Shown piece by piece: positions 1 through 7,105 of a DNA stretch of 30,153 bases. Within the stretch, counting starts at the first letter, position 1. Every line of letters begins with the position of its first letter. Made by a program: the position numbers and the translations under genes. The DNA is from CAVSWN01 sp046728115 (GTDB lineage Bacteria > Acidobacteriota > Vicinamibacteria > Vicinamibacterales > CAVVIG01): the NCBI GenBank assembly GCA_046728115.1, contig JBKPDW010000539.1, positions 1 through 30,153 on the forward strand, given 5' to 3'. The notes beneath the pieces were generated by a model that searched no databases, was not told the DNA's origin, and saw nothing but the letters and a program-made list of their open reading frames with translations.

Positions 1-1409
1 ACACCGCGGCGGTATCGGACTTCGGCGCTCCCGGCCCGATCATCGATTTCCAATTGCCCCTGCAACACACGCTCGTGACGGCGAACATCAAGAAGAAGGG
101 CACCTTCGAGAAAATGTTCCTCGAAGGCCGGCCGCCGGTGAACGTCGGCGTCACGAGCAACGGTGACATCTTCGGCGGATCGCAGGTGAGTTTCGGCGAT
201 GTCCTTGGCGACAAGCAGATCAACCTGTTCGTCGCCTCCATCTCGCAATACCGGACGATGTCGCTGTCGTACGTGAACCTGTCGCGGCGGTTCCAGTACG
301 CCCTGCAGGGCTATTCGCAGACGCAGTTCTTCTACGGACAGCTCGGCGGTGTGTTTTACGATCCGTCGTACTCGCCCTTCATCAGCCGCGATCTCGCGAT
401 CGCGACACGTACCATCCGCGGCGGCAGCGCGTTCGGCATCTATCCGATTGATCGGTATCGCCGTCTCGAGGTAACGGGCGGCGTCGTTCAGATCCAAGAG
501 GAGTACAACGATCCAACGCTGGAGGAGTACAGCCAGCAGTATCAGCAGCAGCAGTACGGCCAGGCGGTCTTCCGCAACGGCACGCTCATGCCGCTCGGCG
601 CGGCATTCGTTCAGGAAACGACCGTCTTCCGCGAATTCGGTCCGCTGGCCGGCAACACCGTTCGGCTCGCGTACGACGTGTCGCCCAAGATCGGTTCGCT
701 CCTGTCCCGCCAGACGTTCGACGTGGACGCGCGGCATTACTTGCGGATCGGCGGCACCGGGCTGCTGGCGACGCGCATCCGGGGATTCAAGAGCATCGGC
801 GACTACCCCGACTTCCTCTATTTCGGCGGCAACTCGGAGCTGCGCGGATACGACTACCTCGAATTCGCCGGGCAGAATACCTTCTTCGCCAACGCCGAGC
901 TGCGCTTCCCGCTGATAGAAGCGGCGCTGACGCCAATCGGCGTCATCGGCGGCATCCGCGGCGTCTTCTTCGCCGGCATCGGCGGCGCGTGGTTCGACAA
1001 CCAGACGACGACGAACCCGTGCACGGGCGAGTCGGCGAAGTTCCGGTTCGCGAACAACAACACCGCGGCGTGCGCGGTCCCCACTGGCGCGAAACTCGAC
1101 TCGACAGGTTCACCGATCTTCGTTACTGATCCGGTGTCGGGCCTCTCCGCGCCGGTGCTGAACTACACCGCGCGTGGCGTCTCGGGCTTCCGGCTGCAGG
1201 ACGGCCGCGCGTCGTACGGCCTCGGTCTCGAAACGTTCGCGCTCGGCTTCCCCATCCACTTCGACTGGTCGTGGCGCACGCTCTTCAACAGGGGTTGGGA
1301 GGACATCGTGTATGCGTGCTCGTCCCTCGATGCGCGCGCCCAGTGCGTGAGCGGAGCCAACGACTGGCGCAAGCCGCGGTTCGCGGTCTGGATTGGGTAC
1401 GACTTTTAA
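1..1409 (+). CDS. Omp85/D15-type outer-membrane beta-barrel, C-terminal part (5' truncated)
   Basis: The reading frame is open from the left edge (first full codon at base 3) to a TAA at 1407-1409, so the true start lies outside the window. The first in-frame start codon visible, a TTG at 54, is probably internal. The product is rich in alternating aromatic and polar stretches typical of an outer-membrane barrel. It contains the surface-antigen-like block LYFGGNSELRGYDY followed by FFANAELRFPLIEA, and ends in an aromatic residue (IGYDF) as BAM substrates do. In Acidobacteriota such barrels often follow a TolB/PD40 propeller in one long polypeptide; that N-terminal part would be upstream and is inferred only. 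The substrate is unknown. The gene converges on the reductase at 1473-1994. Confidence 0.75.
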   Translation, partial: TAAVSDFGAPGPIIDFQLPLQHTLVTANIKKKGTFEKMFLEGRPPVNVGVTSNGDIFGGSQVSFGDVLGDKQINLFVASISQYRTMSLSYVNLSRRFQYALQGYSQTQFFYGQLGGVFYDPSYSPFISRDLAIATRTIRGGSAFGIYPIDRYRRLEVTGGVVQIQEEYNDPTLEEYSQQYQQQQYGQAVFRNGTLMPLGAAFVQETTVFREFGPLAGNTVRLAYDVSPKIGSLLSRQTFDVDARHYLRIGGTGLLATRIRGFKSIGDYPDFLYFGGNSELRGYDYLEFAGQNTFFANAELRFPLIEAALTPIGVIGGIRGVFFAGIGGAWFDNQTTTNPCTGESAKFRFANNNTAACAVPTGAKLDSTGSPIFVTDPVSGLSAPVLNYTARGVSGFRLQDGRASYGLGLETFALGFPIHFDWSWRTLFNRGWEDIVYACSSLDARAQCVSGANDWRKPRFAVWIGYDF

Positions 1410-1410
1410 G

Positions 1411-1436
1411 CACCGGGTTTGGGGATTAGGGAGCGT
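1411..1436. repeat. G-run intergenic word (GGGTTTGGGGATTAGGG)
   Basis: Three G-runs (1415-1417, 1421-1424, 1429-1431) are separated by TTT and ATTA in the short gap between two convergent genes. The same vocabulary recurs at 5827-5849 and, on the other strand, at 4352-4409. It codes for nothing visible and looks like a degenerate dispersed element. Confidence 0.45.
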
Positions 1437-1472
1437 CTGAAGCTGACCCACGGGCTTCTGCGCCGCTCACGC

Positions 1473-1994
1473 TCATCGACTGACCGTGTACTCGAGCAGC
1501 ACGATCCCGGAGTTCGGGTACAGGTGATGTTTGCACAGCGACAACTTGGTTCGCGAGGCCGGCGGCGGAATCATTGGAATGCCGCCGCTAAGTAGCACGG
1601 GGACGACGGCCGGTTCCACCGTGTCGACCAGGCCGGCTTCGAGGAGCGTGCGGAAAAGTTCCCCGCCGCCGAACAGCCAGATATCCTTGCCGGGCCTTGC
1701 TTTGAGCGACCGAACGTTCTCGGCCGGATCGCTGTTGACGACCGAGACGGCCGGATAGTCGGCTGGACGCAACGTTCGCGAGAACACGACGACGTCGAGA
1801 CCAGGCCACGTGCCATTCCCGCCTTGCTGAAGCGTGGCCAGGAATGTCTTCCGTCCCATGATGGCGGTGTCGAATTGCGCGAACAGCGCGGCGAAGTCGA
1901 TATCCGGGTCCATGACGATCCAATCGAACTCGCCGTGCGGGCCCGCGATGTACCCGTCAAGGCTCGTGGCGACTTGATAACGAAGCCGTCGCAT
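1473..1994 (-). CDS. Dihydrofolate reductase / RibD C-terminal-fold family reductase
   Basis: The 173-residue product begins with RYQVATSLDGYIAGPHGEFDW, the usual N-terminus of YwjB/YyaP-like DHFR-fold proteins. It continues with the NADPH-site-like segments IMGRKTF and DIWLFGGGELFRTLL. The length is normal for a single RibD_C domain. These proteins are NAD(P)H-dependent reductases of pteridine- or pyrimidine-like substrates; the exact substrate cannot be read from sequence. The ATG start at 1994 is preceded by a Shine-Dalgarno-like AAGAGGG (1998-2004). The gene stands alone, divergent from the thioesterase at 2135 and convergent with the barrel gene to its left. It is not the folate-pathway FolA as far as I can tell. 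Confidence 0.85.
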   Translation of the reverse strand: MRRLRYQVATSLDGYIAGPHGEFDWIVMDPDIDFAALFAQFDTAIMGRKTFLATLQQGGNGTWPGLDVVVFSRTLRPADYPAVSVVNSDPAENVRSLKARPGKDIWLFGGGELFRTLLEAGLVDTVEPAVVPVLLSGGIPMIPPPASRTKLSLCKHHLYPNSGIVLLEYTVSR

Positions 1995-2060
1995 ATTCCC
2001 TCTTAATCAGCGTGTTTGTCTTGATCTGGCAAAACCTCCCGTAGTGTCGGTCGAAGGATG

Positions 2061-2112
2061 GCAGTTCAGAGTTCAGAATGCAGATTTCAGATTGAGTTCA
2101 GATTTGCGGACT
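2061..2112. repeat. Low-complexity CAGTTCAGA/CAGATTTCAGA words
   Basis: This stretch upstream of the thioesterase is built from overlapping variants of CAGTTCAGA, GTTCAGAATG, CAGATTTCAGA and GAGTTCAGATTTG. It is more AT-rich than its surroundings and has no coding character. It resembles a decayed short tandem repeat and probably lies in the thioesterase leader. Confidence 0.45.
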
Positions 2113-2134
2113 TTGAATTGGGACAGGACGAAGC

Positions 2135-2611
2135 ATGGAGCTGATTCCCAAGCGCGCCGCCGACTCGGAAACCGAGATGGTGCAGGTGGTGTTGCCCAAC
2201 GACGCGAACCCGCTCGGATTCATCCTGGGCGGAACGGTCATGCACCTGATCGACATCGCGGGCGCGATCGCCGCCCATCGCCACACCCGCACGCTGCTCG
2301 TCACCGCGACCGTGGACGGCCTGCAGTTTCTGCACTCGATCAAGGTCGGCGACCTCATCATCCTCAAGTCGCGCGTCACGTGCGTCTTCACCACGTCGCT
2401 CGAGGTTCAGGTAGACGTGTTCTCGGAGGAAACGCTCACGGGACAACGGCAGCTCACGAGCCAGGCGTTCTTGACGTTCGTGGCGATCGACCGGAACGGC
2501 GCGCGGATCCGCGTGCCGCCGCTTCTGATCGAGACCGATGAGCAGCGTCGGATGTGCGAGCAGGCAGCGGCGAGAAGGGCTGAACGGTTGAAACGGAAAG
2601 TTACAAGTTGA
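2135..2611 (+). CDS. Acyl-CoA thioesterase, hotdog fold (YciA/BACH-like)
   Basis: The 158-residue protein has the single-hotdog acyl-CoA hydrolase pattern. LPNDANPLGFILGGTVMHLID matches the N-x-x-G-x-x-FGG-x-x-M-x-x-x-D region of YciA-type enzymes, with I-L-G-G replacing the usual F-G-G. It is followed by the strand pair VTATVDGLQFLHSIKVGDLIIL. Asn18 or Asn21 and Asp34 are the candidate active-site positions. The enzyme should hydrolyse acyl-CoA to free acid plus CoA in the cytoplasm, as a homohexamer in characterised relatives. The C-terminus is a short basic helix (RRAERLKRK). The ATG at 2135 has only a weak AGGA upstream. It converges with the TPR-protease gene, 11 bp apart. Confidence 0.85.
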   Translation: MELIPKRAADSETEMVQVVLPNDANPLGFILGGTVMHLIDIAGAIAAHRHTRTLLVTATVDGLQFLHSIKVGDLIILKSRVTCVFTTSLEVQVDVFSEETLTGQRQLTSQAFLTFVAIDRNGARIRVPPLLIETDEQRRMCEQAAARRAERLKRKVTS

Positions 2612-2619
2612 TTCAACTT
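2605..2619. terminator. Palindrome AAGTTGA-T-TCAACTT across convergent stops
   Basis: Perfect 7-base arms surround one central base, overlapping the thioesterase stop codon and lying just before the end of the convergent TPR-protease gene. It could end both transcripts, but the stem is AT-rich and there is no clear U-run, so the role is uncertain. Confidence 0.3.
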
Positions 2620-2622
2620 CCT

Positions 2623-4137
2623 TCAGGACACGTTCTTCAAACGCAACACGCTGCGTTCGAGATCGATCGCCACGCGATACTTGCTGAGGAACTTGTGACC
2701 GACAATGCCCCCGAGCTGGAAGCCCAGGAGCGCGCTCGGGGCGTCGAGGTTCAGCACCACGACCGGGAAGTTCTTGTACTGGATCGTGTCGAACATCAAA
2801 TCCACGCCCGGCATCAGAAAGGCATCCGGATCCCACCCTGAGGTGCCGTACACCTTCAGCGCGATGCGGCGCCCCAACTCGGGCTTGTGCAGCTGCGTGG
2901 CGGTGGCCTGGCTGATCGAGATGACCTCGCCGCCCGTATCCACGACGAAGTTTGCCTGATGCGTCGCATCCACCGTCCCGCGCACCGTCGCCAGCCGATA
3001 CAGACGCAGTGGCAGCTCGAAGTCCTTCGGCTCCTCGGGCAGATGCTTGCCGAAGGTCAGCTTGTGCGTACGGTAGTCGATCACCATCGAGTAGCCGAGG
3101 GCGAGCGGCGAGAGGCCTTCGGTTTCTTTCACCGGGATGTCACGCAGCGGCGGATTCTTGATGAGACACGGCACGTTGCGGAGTTTGAGCGACCCGAGCT
3201 CCAGGGAATCGATCCGTGCAAGCTGGAGCCCGCGCAGCCCGATTCGGCCGACGCCGGCACTGAGCGTGTAGGTGATCGGCGTTATGCCGAGGCGCTGCGC
3301 TGTCACACGCGTGATGACCGTGTTCTCCGATCCGGTGTCGACGACGAAATCCTGCGCCGCCGCGTCGTTGATCTTGGCGCGGACGACGACCTTTTCGTTC
3401 ACGAGCCTGAAGTCGAGAGTGTAGATCCGGTCGTCGGTGGCCGGATCGCTTTCAAACGGGATGCGTTGCCCGAACGAGCGGAGGAAGCGGATTTCGGCGC
3501 GCGACCAGTCGGCCTTCTCGCTGTGATCCTTGTTCGGCAGCAGGTTCACGTAGTTCGAATAGGCGGCGGCGGCCTCCTCGTACTTGTGCATCCGTTCGAA
3601 AATCGTCCCGACGGTGTGATGGATTTCCAGGTCGCGCGGCGACATCCGCAGCGCGATCTGCACCTCGTTCATCGCGTCGGTGAGGCGGCCGCGCGCCGCG
3701 AGCGACTTCGCCATGCCGTGATGGCCGCGCGCCAGATCGGGCGACGCGGCAAGGGCACCCTGATACAGGCTCTCGGCTTCCTGGAACAGGCCCGACGACC
3801 AGAGCGCGTCGGCGTAGAGCGTCATCGCCTGCGGGTTGGTCGGTTCGGCGCGATGCAGGATCTCCGCCTCCTGACGCGCCAGATCGAATTCGGCGACGCG
3901 CAGCGCCGACGAAATCACGCCGATCCGCGGCCGTCGTACCGCGTCGGACGGGGCCGACTTCAGGGCGTTCCTGTAGGCGTCCAGTGCGTCGAGGAACCGG
4001 CCTTCCGACGACAGCACGTCGCCGAGCTGGAGCTGGATTTCGGAGGCCTGGGATTGGTTCTGGGCATCCGCACGAATGACCAACGACGCCGTTGCGACGG
4101 CAGCCGCGACGGCGATGACCCTGAACGCTCTCTGCAT
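2623..4137 (-). CDS. Exported TPR protein with two retropepsin-like aspartyl protease lobes
   Basis: The 504-residue product starts with a signal peptide (cleavage likely after ADA at 23-25). TPR-like helical repeats follow over about 32-200 (for example FLDALDAYRNALKSAP and LFQEAESLYQGALAASP). The second half holds two related domains. The first has DFVVDTGSENTVI with the DTG at 267-269. The second has NFVVDTGGEVISI with the DTG at 400-402 and ends in the typical LGGIVGHKFLSKYRVAIDLE. Each lobe supplies one catalytic Asp, so one chain could form a pepsin-like bilobed active site in the periplasm. Start: ATG at 4137 with GGAGG at 4142-4146, ideal spacing. The TPR part may bind a partner or substrate; the natural substrate is unknown. 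Confidence 0.85.
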   Translation of the reverse strand: MQRAFRVIAVAAAVATASLVIRADAQNQSQASEIQLQLGDVLSSEGRFLDALDAYRNALKSAPSDAVRRPRIGVISSALRVAEFDLARQEAEILHRAEPTNPQAMTLYADALWSSGLFQEAESLYQGALAASPDLARGHHGMAKSLAARGRLTDAMNEVQIALRMSPRDLEIHHTVGTIFERMHKYEEAAAAYSNYVNLLPNKDHSEKADWSRAEIRFLRSFGQRIPFESDPATDDRIYTLDFRLVNEKVVVRAKINDAAAQDFVVDTGSENTVITRVTAQRLGITPITYTLSAGVGRIGLRGLQLARIDSLELGSLKLRNVPCLIKNPPLRDIPVKETEGLSPLALGYSMVIDYRTHKLTFGKHLPEEPKDFELPLRLYRLATVRGTVDATHQANFVVDTGGEVISISQATATQLHKPELGRRIALKVYGTSGWDPDAFLMPGVDLMFDTIQYKNFPVVVLNLDAPSALLGFQLGGIVGHKFLSKYRVAIDLERSVLRLKNVS

Positions 4138-4166
4138 GACGCCTCCGGGACAGGGACTAGAACTGG

Positions 4167-4195
4167 ATTAGAGATTTCTGGGAACCAACACCCAA
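4167..4195 (-). promoter_or_regulatory. Candidate sigma-70 promoter for the TPR-protease gene
   Basis: On the minus strand, TTGGGT (4190-4195) and TCTAAT (4167-4172) are separated by exactly 17 bases. The second matches TATAAT at 5 of 6 positions, the first is weak. Transcription would begin near 4160 and give a leader of about 22 bases ahead of the ATG at 4137. Confidence 0.4.
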
Positions 4196-4226
4196 CCGGC
4201 TCGCGCGATTTACAAGAATCGGACCG

Positions 4227-4248
4227 TCCAGCCAACCCAATGGCTGGA
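4227..4248. other. Hairpin TCCAGCCA-6 nt-TGGCTGGA
   Basis: Perfect 8-base arms (4227-4234 and 4241-4248) flank a six-base loop in the 275-bp gap between nuoI and the TPR-protease gene. It lies upstream of the candidate promoter. It could terminate nuoI transcription or act as a protein site, but no U-run follows on the minus strand. Confidence 0.35.
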
Positions 4249-4351
4249 ACAGTCTACGCGCAGTCCACCCCCGAGCCAAGCAGAAAGGCGGCTGAAAAAG
4301 TGGCAGGGTTCGAAACAAGGATTACGAATTAGGAAAATCTTCCGTCCTAAT

Positions 4352-4409
4352 CCCAATCCCCAGTCCCCAATTCCCGGCCCCTTACGCCTCGCCCCTAGCC
4401 CCGGGTCCC
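4352..4409 (-). repeat. G-run cluster downstream of nuoI, potential G-quadruplex
   Basis: Eight C-runs of three or four bases lie on the plus strand at 4352-4354, 4358-4361, 4365-4368, 4373-4375, 4378-4381, 4392-4395, 4399-4402 and 4407-4409. Read on the minus strand they give G-runs spaced by 2-10 bases, including four consecutive runs with loops of 4, 3 and 3 bases. This fits a canonical quadruplex pattern in the 3' region of the nuoI transcript. The words GGGGATTGGG and GGGGCTAGGGG echo those at 1415 and 5827. Confidence 0.5.
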
Positions 4410-4412
4410 TTT

Positions 4413-4883
4413 TCAGTGCGTATATTGCTCGATCGCGACCCCGTCGTACATCTCATCGACGCGGAGGATCTGGGTATCGCGGCTGTAGCTGCCAAGCTCG
4501 TAATCCTCGCTCATGATGAGCGCCTTGATCGGCTTGGTCGGACAGACCTCGGCGCACAGGCCGCAAAAGCTGCAGCGCGACAGGTTGAAGTCGAAGTAAT
4601 CGAGGACCTTGATCTTCTGCCCTGGCTCGCGGTGGCCACCGAGCGCGATCAGATCGTCCGGACAAGCCTTCGCGCACTGATCGCAGACGATGCATGTCTG
4701 CGCGCCGGTGCCGGGCTCTGTCTGGAGACGCAGCACGCCGCGAAAACGCGGCGCCGTTGGCCGCCGCTCAGCCGGGTACTGGAAGGTAAAAGCCGGCTGA
4801 GGCGTGTATTTCAGCGTGACCCACAGGCCTTTCAGCAGATCCACCAGGAAGATTGTCTTGAAAAAGCGGATGAGGGTGTTCAT
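4413..4883 (-). CDS. nuoI: NADH-quinone oxidoreductase subunit I (two 4Fe-4S clusters)
   Basis: The 156-residue protein has two classic ferredoxin motifs: C64-x2-C67-x2-C70-x3-C74-P and C104-x2-C107-x2-C110-x3-C114-P. These would bind clusters N6a and N6b, which pass electrons to NuoB in complex I. The N-terminal helix (FFKTIFLVDLLKGLWVTLKY) and the segment SEDYELGSYSR are also typical of NuoI. I chose ATG 4883 because family members begin at this point; the frame is open further upstream to 4970, but that part translates the intergenic repeat. No clear ribosome site precedes 4883. The gene follows nuoB and a ferredoxin gene; no other nuo subunits are in the window. Confidence 0.9.
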   Translation of the reverse strand: MNTLIRFFKTIFLVDLLKGLWVTLKYTPQPAFTFQYPAERRPTAPRFRGVLRLQTEPGTGAQTCIVCDQCAKACPDDLIALGGHREPGQKIKVLDYFDFNLSRCSFCGLCAEVCPTKPIKALIMSEDYELGSYSRDTQILRVDEMYDGVAIEQYTH

Positions 4884-4950
4884 GGGTGATGGCTGATTGG
4901 GTGATGGCTGATTGGTTGATGGCTCATGGCTGATGGCTCCGGTGATCACC
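4884..4950. repeat. 15-bp tandem repeat between nuoB and nuoI
   Basis: Two identical copies of GGGTGATGGCTGATT (4884-4898 and 4899-4913) are followed by decaying versions: GGTTGATGGCTCAT at 4914-4927, GGCTGATGGCTCC at 4928-4940 and GGTGATCACC at 4941-4950. The block fills the whole gap between the nuoB stop and the nuoI start, so it forms the nuoI leader on the minus strand. Confidence 0.7.
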
Positions 4951-4953
4951 ACG

Positions 4954-5490
4954 TCACGCACGTTCGCCAATGAGGGTTGGCTCGCTCGCGCCGGACATGA
5001 TGATGCGTTCCTTGCGCAGGACCGTGCCTTCCTTCCGAATCTTGTCCTGCAGTCGCATCAAACCGTACAAGAGCGCCTCGGGCCGCGGCGGACAACCGGA
5101 CACGTACACGTCCACTGGCACGACCTTGTCCACGCCCTGCAGCACGCTGTAGGTCGGGAAAGGACCGCCGGCGTTCGAACAACTCCCCATCGAGATGACC
5201 CACTTGGGCTCCGGCATCTGATCGTAGAGGCGACGCAGCACGGGGGCCATTTTCTTCGTCACAGTGCCTGCCACGATCATCAGATCCGACTGCCGTGGCG
5301 AGGCACGAAACACCTCGGCGCCGAACCGGGCGATGTCGTACCGCGATGCGGACGCGGCCATCATCTCGATCGCGCAGCACGCCAGACCGAACCCCATCGG
5401 CCAAATCGACGATTCGCGCGCCCAGTTGAGCACACGGTCGATGCTGGTCGTGATGAAGTTGTCCTCGAACCTGTGGTCGATGAGTCCCAT
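4954..5490 (-). CDS. nuoB: NADH-quinone oxidoreductase subunit B
   Basis: The 178-residue product carries the diagnostic NuoB pattern: GLACCAIEMMA (C38, C39), GTVTKKMAP, MGSCSNAGGPF (C104) and VPVDVYVSGCPPRPEALLYG (C133). These four cysteines ligate cluster N2, the last iron-sulfur centre before quinone in complex I. The length is normal for the family. The ATG at 5490 has a GAGGA-like ribosome site at about 5498-5502. It lies 35 bp after the ferredoxin gene and 70 bp before nuoI, all on the minus strand, suggesting one transcript. A direct NuoB-to-NuoI order without C, D or H between them is not the usual operon layout, so this could be a second, partial or reshuffled copy. Confidence 0.93.
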   Translation of the reverse strand: MGLIDHRFEDNFITTSIDRVLNWARESSIWPMGFGLACCAIEMMAASASRYDIARFGAEVFRASPRQSDLMIVAGTVTKKMAPVLRRLYDQMPEPKWVISMGSCSNAGGPFPTYSVLQGVDKVVPVDVYVSGCPPRPEALLYGLMRLQDKIRKEGTVLRKERIIMSGASEPTLIGERA

Positions 5491-5525
5491 GTACTGATCC
5501 TCAAGGGGCAGGCTGCCCAGTTATC

Positions 5526-5801
5526 TCAACCCTGCTCTACGCCGCGCGTATAGTATTCGGCGTTCCGTGCAATGAACGCCTCCCATTTCCCCGGCGTCTC
5601 GTCCAGCGCGAAGATCGCCTCGACCGGACACGCCGGGACGCAGGCGCCGCAATCGATGCACTCGTCGGGATGAATATAAAGCATCTCGGCCGTAACGAAC
5701 TCAGGCTCGTCCTTACGCGGATGAATACAGTCTACCGGACAGACATCCACGCACGCCGTATCCTTCGTGCCGATGCAGGGCTCACAGATGATGTACGCCA
5801 C
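5526..5801 (-). CDS. Seven-iron-type ferredoxin (3Fe-4S/4Fe-4S)
   Basis: The 91-residue protein has nine cysteines in the arrangement of Thermus- and Azotobacter-type ferredoxins: CEPCIG (6, 9), ACVDVCPVDC (17, 21, 25), then CIDCGACVPACP (48, 51, 54, 58). By analogy one 4Fe-4S cluster uses C21, C48, C51 and C54, and the other, probably 3Fe-4S, uses C6, C17 and C58. It is a cytoplasmic one-electron carrier. The start is a GTG at 5801. An in-frame TGA 12 bases upstream leaves no other start, and the only SD-like bases (AAAGAGG) touch or overlap the start codon. Next to nuoB and nuoI, it may donate electrons to a complex-I-like enzyme; that is inference. Confidence 0.9.
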   Translation of the reverse strand: MAYIICEPCIGTKDTACVDVCPVDCIHPRKDEPEFVTAEMLYIHPDECIDCGACVPACPVEAIFALDETPGKWEAFIARNAEYYTRGVEQG

Positions 5802-5891
5802 CTCTTTGGATCATATTCGGCGCCGAGGGTGGCGGCTAGGGGTTTGGGGCTGGTCGGATGAGCCCGTTTGCGTTTTAATCAGCAGACGGGC
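5802..5891. promoter_or_regulatory. Divergent intergenic region with G-runs
   Basis: This 90-bp gap separates the minus-strand ferredoxin set from the plus-strand copper-type operon and must contain both promoters. G-runs sit at 5827-5829, 5839-5842 and 5846-5849 (GGCTAGGGGTTTGGGG), echoing 1415-1431. A -10-like TTTAAT (5874-5879) lies 12 bases before the ATG at 5892, with no good -35. I see no convincing sigma-54 -24/-12 element. Confidence 0.35.
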
Positions 5892-7103
5892 ATGAGAAAC
5901 GGCCGAACCGTCGTCTTGGCGGCCTGCCTCGCGGCGGCAGTGCCGGCGTCAGCTCAGATACCCTCCGAACCGCTCACGTTCGCTGGCGGCCACGCGACCA
6001 TCGGCGCCGACATCTCGGCATCGTTCGGGAGCCACGACCCCGGATTCTTCAACTACACCGACTACGACCATTCGGCACTCCGCACGCTGCAGATCGCTGT
6101 GACCGGCGCCGTCAACGCCGGCCAACACTTTGCGATCCTCGGCGAGTTGCGGACGGAAAACGTCCAGGACATCGTGCCGTATGCGCTCTACGTTCGGATC
6201 CGCCCGTGGACGACGCGGCACATCGACATTCAGGTGGGACGGGTGCCGCCTACATTCGGCGAGTATGCGCGACGCACCTATGCCAGCGACAACCCGCTGA
6301 TCGGCTATCCGCTGGCCTACCAGTACCTGACCTCGCTCCGACCCGATTCGCTGCCCGCCACGGCTGACGAGCTCCTGCGCAAACGTAGTCTTGGCTGGTT
6401 GACGCGCTATACGATCGGGGATACGACCCCGCACGCCGGCGTCCCGCTCGTGAGCGCGTTTCGGTGGGATACCGGCGTGCAGATCCATGGTGGCGCGCCG
6501 AACGGTCTTCTGAATGGGACAGTCTCGGTGACGACCGGCACGCTGTCGAACCCATTGTTCACCGACGACAACGCCGGGCGACAGATCGCAGGTCGCGTCG
6601 AGCTTCGGCCGGCCACGGGCCTGCTCGTCGGCGCGTCTGCCGCGCGAGGACCCTTTGTCTCGGCAGACGCCGCACGCGTCGCGGGAGTTGAAGGCAAAGG
6701 GGACCTCGATCAGACGGCATGGGGCACCGACGTCGAGTACTCCAGGGGTTACTACGTGCTGCGTTTCGAGTCGATCGCAAGCGCGTGGCGGGTGCCGGGC
6801 ATCCGGGCCCCGTTCATTGACTCGCCACTGCGAGCCTTTTCGACGTCGGTTGAAGGCCGATACAAGCTGACCCCGGCACTGTATGTCGCAGGGCGCTACG
6901 ATCACATCGGTTTCAGCGATCTCACGGGGACTGTCGTCACCGTGCCCTGGGAAGCGCCGGTAACGCGCGTCGAAGTCGGGACGGGCTATTCAATTCTGCG
7001 AAATCTTCGAGTCAAGCTGGCGGTGCAACGCAACTGGCGCGACGGTGGCGTGCTCACGCGGCGCGCCACGCTCGCGGCTGCGCAGGTCGTGTTCTGGTTC
7101 TGA
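5892..7103 (+). CDS. Outer-membrane beta-barrel protein, porin-like, first gene of cupredoxin/two-component operon
   Basis: From ATG 5892 the product is 403 residues with a clear signal peptide (MRNGRTVVLAACLAAAVPASAQ, cleavage after ASA). The rest is alternating strands typical of an outer-membrane barrel (for example HFAILGELRTENVQDIVPYALYVRI and LRVKLAVQRNW), ending in FWF as BAM substrates do. The frame extends upstream to a TTG at 5868, but the signal peptide favours 5892. I do not recognise a named family. The stop is two bases before the next gene, which ties it to the cupredoxin, kinase and regulator downstream. A role in metal or small-solute passage across the outer membrane is inferred from that context. 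Confidence 0.75.
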   Translation: MRNGRTVVLAACLAAAVPASAQIPSEPLTFAGGHATIGADISASFGSHDPGFFNYTDYDHSALRTLQIAVTGAVNAGQHFAILGELRTENVQDIVPYALYVRIRPWTTRHIDIQVGRVPPTFGEYARRTYASDNPLIGYPLAYQYLTSLRPDSLPATADELLRKRSLGWLTRYTIGDTTPHAGVPLVSAFRWDTGVQIHGGAPNGLLNGTVSVTTGTLSNPLFTDDNAGRQIAGRVELRPATGLLVGASAARGPFVSADAARVAGVEGKGDLDQTAWGTDVEYSRGYYVLRFESIASAWRVPGIRAPFIDSPLRAFSTSVEGRYKLTPALYVAGRYDHIGFSDLTGTVVTVPWEAPVTRVEVGTGYSILRNLRVKLAVQRNWRDGGVLTRRATLAAAQVVFWF

Positions 7104-7105
7104 TC

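Noticed and set aside
1411..1436. Telomere-like repeat
   Set aside because: GGGGATTAGGG looks telomeric, but it occurs as single decayed words between bacterial genes, not as an array.
2887..4332. 481-codon open frame on the plus strand
   Set aside because: It is antisense to the TPR-aspartyl protease gene; composition Arg/Asp/Val-rich with no domain.
5802..5891. Sigma-54 promoter for the cupredoxin operon
   Set aside because: I looked for GG-N10-GC with TGGCAC/TTGC flanks and found none convincing; also none before the DUF305 gene. Absence by eye is not proof.
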